Source: JBHELG01 sp046263195 (lineage in GTDB: Bacteria > Actinomycetota > Nitriliruptoria > Nitriliruptorales > JAHWKO01). Taken from it: 25,089 nucleotides of DNA. The notes below the pieces were generated by a model. That model did no database searches, had not been told where the DNA came from, and saw only the letters and a program-made list of their open reading frames with translations. Numbering within the stretch: position 1 is the stretch's first letter; every line of letters begins with the position of its first letter. Position numbers and translations under genes: made by a program. Below are positions 7,656-15,141 of the stretch, in pieces. The DNA lies in assembly GCA_046263195.1 (NCBI GenBank), contig JBHELG010000008.1:1-25089 (forward strand). Direction: 5' to 3'.

Positions 7656-7904
7656 CTAGCGCTTCGAGACCTTGCCCCTCTTCGTTGCGGTAGTCCGCTT
7701 CTCTTCGGTCTTCGCCAACCGCCTCTGGAAGCGGTCGACACGACCACCCGTGTCCACGAGCTTCTGCTTGCCGGTGTAGAAGGGATGGCACTCCGAGCAG
7801 AGCTCGACATGAATCTCCGGTTTGGTCGCGCGAGTCTCGAAGCGATTGCCGCACGAACAGTGCACGGTCGCGAACACGTATTCGGGGTGGATTCCCTGTC
7901 TCAT
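7656..7904 (-). CDS. rpmE: 50S ribosomal protein L31, zinc-binding form
   Basis: The 82-residue protein starts MRQGIHPEYV and has the four zinc cysteines of the C+ form of L31 at C16, C18, C36 and C39 (CSCG and CSECHPFYTG), followed by KQKLVDTGGRVDRFQRR. L31 sits on the large subunit and bridges to the small subunit head. In actinobacteria the zinc form is usual under zinc-replete conditions, with a C-minus paralogue elsewhere under Zur control. The C-terminal 20 residues are lysine and arginine rich. The ATG at 7904 is preceded by AAGG. It lies 131 bases after rho and 68 bases before the DUF1385 gene. Confidence 0.96.
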   Translation of the reverse strand: MRQGIHPEYVFATVHCSCGNRFETRATKPEIHVELCSECHPFYTGKQKLVDTGGRVDRFQRRLAKTEEKRTTATKRGKVSKR

Positions 7905-8015
7905 GGGTCTGCCTTGTCTAGATCCTGTGTGCGGAAAGGGGGCGCCTCCGGGCAGCAGAAGCTGTTCACCCGTGCCGGGGCCTGCTCTGTCGCAACCCAC
8001 GTATCCAAGGAGCCT

Positions 8016-8032
8016 CTGGGGTGAACCCCCAG
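8016..8032 (-). terminator. hairpin just after the rho stop codon
   Basis: CTGGGG (8016-8021) pairs with CCCCAG (8027-8032) around a 5-base loop, 3 bases beyond the rho stop. No T-run follows on the minus strand, so it is more likely a processing or attenuation structure than a strong intrinsic terminator. The rest of the 131-base rho-rpmE spacer shows nothing else recognisable. Confidence 0.3.
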
Positions 8033-8035
8033 CCG

Positions 8036-9625
8036 TCAACCCAGGTTCGACTTCTGGATGAGCTGGAGGAACTGCTCGTTGCTTCGCGTCGCTCGGAGCT
8101 TGTCGATGAGCAGCTCGAGAGAAGCCCCGCCTTCGAGCGACGCAAGCACTCTACGCAGCTTCCACACCGCCTCGAGCTCGGCCGCGGAGAGCAGCAGCTC
8201 CTCCTTGCGGGTCCCGGACGATTCGATGTCGACCGCTGGGAAGATCCGCTTCTGCTCGAGCTTGCGGTCCAACCGCAGCTCCATGTTTCCGGTGCCCTTG
8301 AACTCCTCGAAGATCACCTCGTCCATCTTCGACCCGGTCTCGACGAGAGCGGTGGCGATGATGGTGAGGGACCCTCCCTCCTCGATATTGCGGGCAGCGC
8401 CGAAGAACCGCTTGGGTGGGTAGAGCGCAGCCGAGTCGACGCCGCCGGAGAGGATACGGCCCGAAGCGGGCGCGGCGAGGTTGTAGGCCCGGGCGAGCCT
8501 GGTGATCGAGTCGAGCAGAACGACGACGTCGCGACCGCGTTCGACGAGGCGCTTCGCCCGCTCGATGGTGAGTTCAGCCACCTGAGTGTGGTCGTCGGCG
8601 GGACGGTCGAAGGTGGACGAGATCACCGTCCCCTTCGTCGACCGTTCGAAGTCCGTGACCTCCTCCGGTCGCTCGTCCACAAGCAGCACCATGAGATCCA
8701 CCTCGGGGTTGTTCGTCTCGATGGCGTTGGCGAGCTGCTTGAGGATCGTGGTCTTGCCTGCTTTGGGGGGCGAGACGATGAGGCCGCGTTGTCCCTTGCC
8801 GACGGGTGCGATCATGTCGACGATTCGCATCGCCACGGGTGCGGCGGGTGTTTCGAGCCGAAGCCGCTCACGCGGGAAGTAGGGCGTGAGGTCCTTGAAG
8901 TCGACCCGATGCGGTGGGTTCTCCTGAGTCAGCTCACCCTCGACGCTGTCGACCCGAAGGAGCGCTGGGAACTTGTCGTTGCCCTTGTTGTGTCGAATCG
9001 GGCCGGCGACTCGGTCTCCACGCCGCAGGCCATAGCGGCGCACGAGCGACTGGCTCACGTAGACGTCCTTGGGACCGGCGAGGTATCCCGTGACGCGGAG
9101 GAACCCGTAGCCTTCGGGGAGCAGGTCGAGGATCCCCTCCCGGACCTCGAGCTCGCTGGCGTCCTCCATCGTCGTGCCGTCACGGCCCTTGCGACGACGA
9201 TCACGCTTGCTGCGGCGGCTCGTGGCTACCTGGGACTGCAGTCCTCCCGCTCGGGAGCGAGTGCGCTCACGCTGCCGCTCCGGCTCCTCCGTGCCCTCCT
9301 CGTAGGGTTCGCCCTCGCCGTCGCGGGCCTGCTCGACGATGTCGTCGTTCCCCCCGCTGCCACTCTCTTCAGAGCGCTGCGCGCGTTGCAGTTGCTCACG
9401 CATCAAGTCAGAGCTTGCTTCGCTCTCGTCTCGGCTGGTTGGGGGCGAGTCAGGGACATCATCGTGTTGCATGCGACGCTCACCATTCGTGGCTGGAGCT
9501 TCGCTGCCCATGATGAGATCGATGAGCTCGGCCTTCTTGAGCCTCTGGAAGCTGCGTAGCTCCAGCGTGGAAGCAATCTGCCGCAGCTCCGAGAGAGCCT
9601 TGCGCTCGAGTAGTGTGCGATCCAT
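8036..9625 (-). CDS. rho: Transcription termination factor Rho
   Basis: Rho is a hexameric RNA helicase that ends transcription at C-rich, unstructured RNA. The N-terminal SAP-like domain (LSELRQIASTLELRSFQRLKKAELIDLIM) covers residues 11-39. An insert of about 115 charged residues (about 41-155), rich in E, R, S and Q, follows, as in actinobacterial Rho proteins. The cold-shock-like RNA-binding domain has GFLRV and DVYVSQSLVRRYGLRRGD (174-204). The ATPase domain has Walker A PPKAGKTT (286-293), Walker B DVVVLLDS (366-373), the Q-loop and R-loop regions, and GTGNMELRLDR. At 529 residues it is smaller than the longest actinobacterial forms. The ATG at 9625 has AGGAAAG upstream. It stands 135 bases after the transaldolase gene. 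Confidence 0.97.
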   Translation of the reverse strand: MDRTLLERKALSELRQIASTLELRSFQRLKKAELIDLIMGSEAPATNGERRMQHDDVPDSPPTSRDESEASSDLMREQLQRAQRSEESGSGGNDDIVEQARDGEGEPYEEGTEEPERQRERTRSRAGGLQSQVATSRRSKRDRRRKGRDGTTMEDASELEVREGILDLLPEGYGFLRVTGYLAGPKDVYVSQSLVRRYGLRRGDRVAGPIRHNKGNDKFPALLRVDSVEGELTQENPPHRVDFKDLTPYFPRERLRLETPAAPVAMRIVDMIAPVGKGQRGLIVSPPKAGKTTILKQLANAIETNNPEVDLMVLLVDERPEEVTDFERSTKGTVISSTFDRPADDHTQVAELTIERAKRLVERGRDVVVLLDSITRLARAYNLAAPASGRILSGGVDSAALYPPKRFFGAARNIEEGGSLTIIATALVETGSKMDEVIFEEFKGTGNMELRLDRKLEQKRIFPAVDIESSGTRKEELLLSAAELEAVWKLRRVLASLEGGASLELLIDKLRATRSNEQFLQLIQKSNLG

Positions 9626-9760
9626 GAGGTTCTTTCCTGTTGCGTGCCGCCACGGTCACTCTGACTGGAGCTGGCAGCTTTCGCGTCTCTGGTGGGGTCC
9701 CGCCCTCCCGGCGCTGCGCACCGGCGGTCATGCCCGGGAGCCGACACGGCCGCCGGGCCT

Positions 9761-10570
9761 TCATGAACTGGGCCGACCTTCCTGTGAACTCAGCGGGGAC
9801 AATTTGGCGTCCGGCCCCGGCGACGCGGGGGACGCCCCCGCACCCCCGGCTCGAGCTGGTCCGTCCTCGAGCGCCGGCCCGGCCCGGTCGGCTGGCGCCT
9901 CATCAACTGAAACCCGTGATCGGAGGGCCTCCTGGTACGCAGACCAGTCCGAGAGGAACCGCTCGAGGCCCGCGTCTGTCAGTGGATGCTTCACGATCTG
10001 CCGGAAAACGTGGTAAGGCATGGTGGCGACGTCAGCACCGGCTAGCGCCGCCTGCACGACATGCTGTGGGGATCGCAGCGACGCCGCGAGCACGTTCGTG
10101 GCGTAGCCCTGAACCCGAAAGATCTCACAGATCTCCGACAGCAGGCCCATCCCATCACTGGCTACGTCATCGAGACGCCCCAGGAAGGGAGAGACGTAGG
10201 TCGCACCCGCTCTCGCAGCGAGAATGGCCTGAGTCGACGAGAAGCACAACGTTACGTTCGTCCTGATCTCTTCCCGAACCAGCTGTTTCGTCGCCGCAAG
10301 TCCCTCAGGGGTGAGTGGCACCTTCACGACGACGTTGGGGGCGACCTCCGCCAGCCGGCGTCCTTCTTGGAGCATCCCCTCGGTGTCGGTGGCCACCACC
10401 TCAGCGGAAACCGGTCCGTTCACCTCGGCGCAGATCTCCTTGATGATGCTCAGGAAGTCCCCGCCCGCCTTGCCTGCCAGCGTGGGGTTCGTCGTCACCC
10501 CGTCGAGTACACCCCAGCGGTTGATCTCGGCGATCTGCTCGATCTCGGCAGTATCCAGGAACAACTGCAT
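9761..10570 (-). CDS. Small transaldolase / fructose-6-phosphate aldolase-like protein
   Basis: The 269-residue protein belongs to the short TalC/FSA-type class I aldolases. It starts MQLFLDTAEIEQIAEINRWG and has DGVTTNPTL at 23-31, the Schiff-base lysine K83 in VVVKVPLTPEG, NVTLCFSSTQA, and YVSPFLGRLDD. Such enzymes act in the non-oxidative pentose phosphate pathway (transaldolase) or cleave fructose 6-phosphate; sequence alone does not decide which. Family members are about 215-220 residues, whereas this one carries about 50 extra C-terminal residues rich in A, G, P and S from about residue 218. The ATG at 10570 is chosen by homology. It follows the P-loop kinase gene by 25 bases, so the two are probably cotranscribed. 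Confidence 0.88.
   Translation of the reverse strand: MQLFLDTAEIEQIAEINRWGVLDGVTTNPTLAGKAGGDFLSIIKEICAEVNGPVSAEVVATDTEGMLQEGRRLAEVAPNVVVKVPLTPEGLAATKQLVREEIRTNVTLCFSSTQAILAARAGATYVSPFLGRLDDVASDGMGLLSEICEIFRVQGYATNVLAASLRSPQHVVQAALAGADVATMPYHVFRQIVKHPLTDAGLERFLSDWSAYQEALRSRVSVDEAPADRAGPALEDGPARAGGAGASPASPGPDAKLSPLSSQEGRPSS
9825..9841. repeat. perfect hairpin in the transaldolase C-terminal extension
   Basis: GCGGGGG (9825-9831) and CCCCCGC (9835-9841) form a 7-base-pair stem with an ACG loop, inside the part of the gene coding for the non-conserved tail. The 135-base spacer that follows, before rho, is also GC-rich. Confidence 0.6.
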
Positions 10571-10595
10571 CGAAGCTCGTCTCCCCTGGTCGGAC

Positions 10596-11288
10596 CTACG
10601 TTCGATGAGCGAACGCCTTCTCCACGATCGCGAACGCCGCTTCGACCGTGGCCTCGGGGGTCGTCGCATACACCATCGGGACTCCCTGCTCCTCGGCTCT
10701 GCGGATCACCTCCGCTTGGATCCGGCGAATCTCATCGAACCGCTTCAAGTAGCGCTGGGGCGGCCTACTCGGAGTGCCGTGCGATCGGGCTACGAGGTAG
10801 GACTGGTGCGCATCGACGTCTTCGACAGCGACGACGATCCGTACGGTGATGGCCTCACGCTCATCCGGGAGATCGATGGCACCCGGTACGAGGTGGACGC
10901 CCTCCACAATGATATCGGTTCCTTCGACGAGTGCACGCCTCATCAGCGCCCTTATGCCGCCCGCCACCGCCCGCACCTGCTGGTTGAACCCGGCGACGAC
11001 CGGGTCCACTCCGGGAACGTCACTCTTCGCCTCGAGCTCCCGGTCCGTCTGCTCCTCACCCTGCTCGAGGCCATCGAGCTTGCCGGCTTCAAAAGTCGAC
11101 ACCCCAAGCTCAGGTCTACCTTCCAGTTCGAGAGCGCTTCGCAGCACCTCCCGGATGATGTCGGTGCTTATCACCCGAACGACCTCGAGTCGCCGGGCAA
11201 GGCCTTCCGCGACCGTCGATTTGCCGACGCCCGTGGCACCCCCCACCAGCACGAACCGGGGGCGGTGGGGGCGCGGAGCGGAGATCAT
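10596..11288 (-). CDS. P-loop kinase, 2-phosphoglycerate kinase-like
   Basis: This 230-residue protein has a clear Walker A, GGATGVGKST (16-25), then VISTDIIREVLRS (39-51) and TDIIVEGVHLVPG with the acidic-hydrophobic pattern of small-molecule kinases. The ISTD-IRE-LR motif and the EGVHLVPG motif match proteins annotated as 2-phosphoglycerate kinase, which in methanogens makes 2,3-diphosphoglycerate, the precursor of cyclic 2,3-diphosphoglycerate. It lacks the N-terminal ATP-cone domain seen in archaeal enzymes. The true substrate in bacteria is uncertain. The ATG at 11288 fits the domain start. A 175-base spacer separates it from thrB, and it is followed by the transaldolase gene, so a role in sugar-phosphate metabolism is plausible. 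Confidence 0.75.
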   Translation of the reverse strand: MISAPRPHRPRFVLVGGATGVGKSTVAEGLARRLEVVRVISTDIIREVLRSALELEGRPELGVSTFEAGKLDGLEQGEEQTDRELEAKSDVPGVDPVVAGFNQQVRAVAGGIRALMRRALVEGTDIIVEGVHLVPGAIDLPDEREAITVRIVVAVEDVDAHQSYLVARSHGTPSRPPQRYLKRFDEIRRIQAEVIRRAEEQGVPMVYATTPEATVEAAFAIVEKAFAHRT

Positions 11289-11463
11289 CGGGGCGGTGCC
11301 TCACTCAGCCGTCGTCGACGTCCAATCGTGCCTGGGACGCCAGCCTGGCCGGGCCTGATCGAGTGGGAAAACCCGGAGGGAGGCGGTTGGCATGTGACCA
11401 CGGCGTGCGCCGCGAGGTTAGGGACTTCCCCCTTTGTTGAGCAAGGTGGCGTGTCGAAGGAGG

Positions 11464-12411
11464 TCAAAGACCCGACCCCGGAAGTGTGCGCAGCCCGGCG
11501 AGGTCCCAACGCAAGAACCTCACGGAAAAGCCATTGGCCGCACCGATATGGGCGCAGCGCTGACGGGACGCGGGGTCTCGCCTCGCGATGGCTGCGCAGA
11601 CCGAGGGCCCGGCGCCGGACAGCCAGGCATGGATGCCTGCCGCCCGAAGTTCAGCGACGAGGGCGCCGGTGGCGGCCAAAGCGGTCAATCGAGGTGGCTC
11701 GTGAAGTCGGTCACCGGAGAGTTCAGGGGCGACCGGCCACATGCCGAGGAGGGCGACAAGAACATGGCCAGCACGAGCAGCCTGATCGATGACTTCGTCA
11801 CGGGTGAGAGAGTCAGGGAGAACAGCGCGGGCGGCGCTGGTGGCTTGCCGTTGCGCCGGCAAGAAGATCACCGGGACGAGGCGGGCGTGTGGCTGGGCAC
11901 GCCGGACGACGAGCTCGCCGCGGTCGCTGCGTCCAGCGCAGACGAGTCCCCCGAGCACCGCGGGCGCGACGTTGTCAGGGTGGCCCTCGATTTCCGCTGC
12001 GAGACGCACGAGATCGAGGTCTCCGACGGGCAGCTGACAAACCGCCCGGGCCAGTGCCAGACCTGCGACGATGGCTGCGGAGGAGGAGCCGAGGCCACGC
12101 TCGAGTGGGACGGCGCTTCGGGTGCTGATGACGACGTCCGGCAGCGGCACTCCCGCCTCCTCGCACAGCACTCGGAACGAGCGCCAGAGGAGGTTGCGGT
12201 CATCGCTGGGCAGCTCGCCGGCCCCCTCCCCTTCGGACAGGACCCGTTCGCGTCGTCCATTCCGAGGCTCCGCGACAGCCTCGAGATGAAGAGCGAGCGC
12301 GGCGCCGAAGGCGTCGAAACCGGCCCCCAGGTTGGCGGTCGTGGCTGGAGTGCGGACAGCCCTCACGCCACCCGAGGGTGAGGGGCTTGCTCCCGCAAGT
12401 CGGGGGCTCAT
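11464..12411 (-). CDS. thrB: Homoserine kinase
   Basis: This 315-residue GHMP kinase phosphorylates homoserine with ATP in threonine synthesis. The N-terminal motif VRTPATTANLGAGFDAFG (19-36), the ATP-binding GLGSSSAA (106-113), EGHPDNVAPAVLGG and the C-terminal LSGAGPSV are all present. A ribosome binding site GGGAGG lies 6 bases before the ATG at 12411. The first 17 residues are extra compared with most family members. It follows the MFS transporter gene by 19 bases and lies in the hom-thrC-thrB series. The 175-base spacer after it, before the kinase gene, contains no structure I can name. Confidence 0.95.
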   Translation of the reverse strand: MSPRLAGASPSPSGGVRAVRTPATTANLGAGFDAFGAALALHLEAVAEPRNGRRERVLSEGEGAGELPSDDRNLLWRSFRVLCEEAGVPLPDVVISTRSAVPLERGLGSSSAAIVAGLALARAVCQLPVGDLDLVRLAAEIEGHPDNVAPAVLGGLVCAGRSDRGELVVRRAQPHARLVPVIFLPAQRQATSAARAVLPDSLTRDEVIDQAARAGHVLVALLGMWPVAPELSGDRLHEPPRLTALAATGALVAELRAAGIHAWLSGAGPSVCAAIARRDPASRQRCAHIGAANGFSVRFLRWDLAGLRTLPGSGL

Positions 12412-12430
12412 GCTCGGCCTCCCACCTCGA

Positions 12431-13801
12431 TTACTCCGCTCGTTCGGCTTGGAGGGGAGCGAGCAGGTCAGACTCGACCTCGGGCGGGTGCAGAGGGTCC
12501 TCGGTTCCGCGCCACAGGTCCCGGGTCCAGCTGAGCCAACTCACACCGTAGATGAGGGCAAGAGCAGCGAGGCCGAACGAGGCGGCCTCGAGCCCGAAGG
12601 CCTCGGCGAAGCCGGCAGCCAGGAGTCCTGACACCCCGATCGCGAATGTCGCTAGGCCGAAGTCGAGGCTCATGATCCGGCCTCGCACGGAATCAGGAGC
12701 CGTCAGCTGCAAGCCGTACGTGGACAGGACCCATTGCGCGCCCCCGCCAGCGTGGGCTACCGCAACGCAGACCACAGTCGCGGGTAGGCCATTCGCAAAG
12801 GGCAGGAAGGCGTAAGCAGCACCGTAAGAGACGATCGCCAGCCCACAGAGGGCGACCTGTCGCCGACCGTCACCACGGGTAACCGCCCGGGCGAGGAAGG
12901 GGCCGATGAGCGCCCCGAACCCGCGTGCCGCTAACAGCAGGCCGATGCCCTGGTCTCCGGCACCGAAACGCATGGCCGCGTAGGCGGGCAGAAGTCCAAC
13001 GATTCCGTTGCCCACTCCGACCCCGACTTTCGTGACCATGAAAGCACGGACCAGCTTGCGTCCCCGGGCGAAATGCCACACCTCCCCGAGGTGGGTCAGG
13101 ACGCTCGCCCTCTGTGGGATGGGGCCCGATCGGAAGGAGCGGTGGATGCGCAGTATGAGGACTGCAGAGACCAGGAAGGTCAGCGCGTCGATGGCGAAGC
13201 TTGCCTCACGACCGAATAGTGCCGTGAACACACCACCAAGCGCCGCCCCGACGAACAGCATGGAGCCCCATACGCCGGACAGCGCTGCCTGAGCGAGCGA
13301 GAGGTCTTCTTTGTCAACGAGGTTGGGCAAGACTGCCGAAGTGACCGGCGCGAAGAATGCTGACAGGGCGGAAATGAGGGCGACGCACAGATACGCCAGC
13401 CAGACCTGTCCCAGGGCCGCCACCGAGATGAGGGCGAGGGCTGGCAGGATGCGCAGAAGGTCCGCTGCCACCATGAGACGACGGCGGTCCACCCGATCGG
13501 CAACCACTCCGGCGACAGGCGAAAGCAGGAAGATCGGGAGCACGTTCGCGGCGAAGACCACCGCCGTGGAGCTTTCCCGGCCCGTCATTGCGATGACGAG
13601 GCCGCTGACCGCCACGAAGCTGAACCAGTCCCCACCCAGGGAGACAACGGCGGCCAGGAAGAGCCGGCGGAAATCCGGGTTACGTCGCAGGAGCTTGATG
13701 AGCTCGCCCAGCTGCAGCCGGGCTCGGCCGCCTGCCTGTGGACGCCACCGCCGGGGGCCTCGTGTTCCACCCCTCCCCCGGTTGAGGTGCGGTCGCCCCA
13801 T
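12431..13801 (-). CDS. MFS transporter (efflux type) inside the threonine gene cluster
   Basis: The protein (456 residues from the ATG at 13801) has about twelve membrane segments and a good MFS loop 2-3 motif, VAGVVADRVDRRRLM. The overall pattern, with a start region LLRRNPDFRRLFLAAVVSLGGDWF, resembles MFS proteins of the macrolide/enterobactin exporter type (MFS_3). Its substrate cannot be read from sequence. The frame is open to a TTG at 13831, 4 bases after thrC, which would add 10 residues; the ATG is preferred but neither has a strong ribosome binding site. It lies between thrC and thrB with only short gaps, so it is cotranscribed with them. Export of threonine, homoserine or a toxic analogue is a reasonable inference, not shown. 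Confidence 0.87.
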   Translation of the reverse strand: MGRPHLNRGRGGTRGPRRWRPQAGGRARLQLGELIKLLRRNPDFRRLFLAAVVSLGGDWFSFVAVSGLVIAMTGRESSTAVVFAANVLPIFLLSPVAGVVADRVDRRRLMVAADLLRILPALALISVAALGQVWLAYLCVALISALSAFFAPVTSAVLPNLVDKEDLSLAQAALSGVWGSMLFVGAALGGVFTALFGREASFAIDALTFLVSAVLILRIHRSFRSGPIPQRASVLTHLGEVWHFARGRKLVRAFMVTKVGVGVGNGIVGLLPAYAAMRFGAGDQGIGLLLAARGFGALIGPFLARAVTRGDGRRQVALCGLAIVSYGAAYAFLPFANGLPATVVCVAVAHAGGGAQWVLSTYGLQLTAPDSVRGRIMSLDFGLATFAIGVSGLLAAGFAEAFGLEAASFGLAALALIYGVSWLSWTRDLWRGTEDPLHPPEVESDLLAPLQAERAE

Positions 13802-13835
13802 CTTGTCGACGTCTCTCGAACGGGCCTCCAAGGGT

Positions 13836-15032
13836 TCAGGCGAGGTCGAGCAGCTCGGCGGCCCGATCGACGTCGGCAGGGATGACCGGAGGCTGCGCCG
13901 CGCCGGCGATGGCCCAGTCGGGATCTTTCAGCCCGTGCCCGGTCAGGATGCAGACCACGGTCATGCCCGCCTCGAGGTCGCCGGCTTCCCGAAGTTGGAG
14001 CAGTCCCGCGATCGAGGCCGCGGAAGCCATCTCGACAAACACTCCCTCGAGCGCGGCCGCGCGGTACGCGTTCAGAATGTCCCGGTCCGTTACGGCGCGG
14101 ATGGAGCCGCCAGACTCCTCGGCGGCCGCCACCGCCTGCTTCCACGAGGCCGGATTGCCGATGCGAATGGCGGTGGCGATGGTGGTGGGATGCTCAATGG
14201 GACGGCCCATCACGATGGGGGCGGCCCCAGCCGCCTGGTAGCCGCGCATGACCGGTAACCGGTCGAGGAGCCTGTCGGCGTAGTACTCGCGGTAGCCGCG
14301 CCAGTAGGCGGTGATGTTGCCGGCGTTGCCTACGGGCATGACGTGGACGTCTGGGGCCCGGCCGAGTTGATCGCAGACCTCCCAGGCACCTGTCCGCTGA
14401 CCGTCGATGCGGTGGGGGTTGAGACTGTTGACGAGGTGCACGGGATAGGTGTCGTCGAGGGTCCGGCAGATCTCGAGGGCAAGGTCGAACGTGCCTTCGA
14501 TCTGAATGACGCGGGCACCGTGCACGAGTGCTTGGGCAAGCTTCCCGAGAGCGATCTTGCCCTTCGGAACCAGAACCCCGCACAGGAGACCGGCTTTCGC
14601 GGCATAGGCAGCAGCTGAAGCTGAAGTGTTGCCAGTGGAGGCGCAGATGACAGCCTCAGCTCCTTCTTCGACCGCCTTCGAAATGGCGAGGGTCATACCT
14701 CGGTCCTTGAAGGAACCCGTCGGGTTGACTCCCTCGAGTTTCAGGTAGACGTCGCAGGCGGTCCGTTCGCTGAGACGTTCTGATCGCACGAGGGGCGTGC
14801 CACCCTCGCCCAGAGAGACAATGGGCGCATCGGACGCGAACGGCATGCGGTCGCGGTATTCAGCGATGACGCCCCGCCACACGTGGGGCCGCGCGCCCGA
14901 CGGAGGACCCGAGCCGTAACCCTCGTCCTCCGTCTCCGCCGGTGCTGGGCCCCCAGACCGAGGGGAAGGGTCCACTCCCTCAGCTTGTCGCCGCATACTC
15001 GTGCCCGCCTGGACGGGTGTCTTTCCGCTCAC
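13836..15032 (-). CDS. thrC: Threonine synthase
   Basis: This PLP enzyme converts O-phosphohomoserine to threonine. The PLP lysine is K109 in NPTGSFKDRGM (398-residue numbering), followed by the ASTGNTSASAAAYAAKAG phosphate-binding stretch and VGNAGNITAYWRGY. Family members begin near WRGVIAEYRDR, about 50 residues into this protein; the preceding part is low-complexity (P, S, G, E) and not conserved. The GTG at 15032 is chosen for its GGAG 8 bases upstream; an ATG at 14996 would give 386 residues. The frame is open further, into the 3' end of hom, but that is unlikely to be used. hom lies upstream and the MFS gene downstream. Confidence 0.94.
   Translation of the reverse strand: MSGKTPVQAGTSMRRQAEGVDPSPRSGGPAPAETEDEGYGSGPPSGARPHVWRGVIAEYRDRMPFASDAPIVSLGEGGTPLVRSERLSERTACDVYLKLEGVNPTGSFKDRGMTLAISKAVEEGAEAVICASTGNTSASAAAYAAKAGLLCGVLVPKGKIALGKLAQALVHGARVIQIEGTFDLALEICRTLDDTYPVHLVNSLNPHRIDGQRTGAWEVCDQLGRAPDVHVMPVGNAGNITAYWRGYREYYADRLLDRLPVMRGYQAAGAAPIVMGRPIEHPTTIATAIRIGNPASWKQAVAAAEESGGSIRAVTDRDILNAYRAAALEGVFVEMASAASIAGLLQLREAGDLEAGMTVVCILTGHGLKDPDWAIAGAAQPPVIPADVDRAAELLDLA
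14900..14933. repeat. inverted repeat in the thrC N-terminal extension
   Basis: ACGGAGGAC (14900-14908) and GTCCTCCGT (14925-14933) are perfect 9-base inverted copies with a 16-base loop. They lie in the DNA coding for the non-conserved N-terminal part of ThrC and could fold in the early part of the thrC message. Confidence 0.6.
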
Positions 15033-15141
15033 GTGGTCATCTCCGTCGCTGTCCTGGGCGGTCTTGCCGCGGTCGTCGCTGCGCAAAGACCCGCTCCAGC
15101 TCCAAGACAGCTCCTCTCGCGTCGCTCCGATGTCGCTGCGC

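Noticed and set aside
8021..9559. A 512-codon plus-strand frame opposite rho
   Set aside because: It is composed of the complement of rho codons and shows no domain; rho on the minus strand is unambiguous.
10311..11792. A 493-codon plus-strand frame across the transaldolase, P-loop kinase and thrB
   Set aside because: It crosses three well-supported minus-strand genes and two spacers with no protein signature.
14526..14540. Third copy of the CTTGGGCAAG hairpin core inside thrC
   Set aside because: Only 11 bases match, the other stem arm is missing, and the codons belong to the conserved part of ThrC, so it is probably chance.
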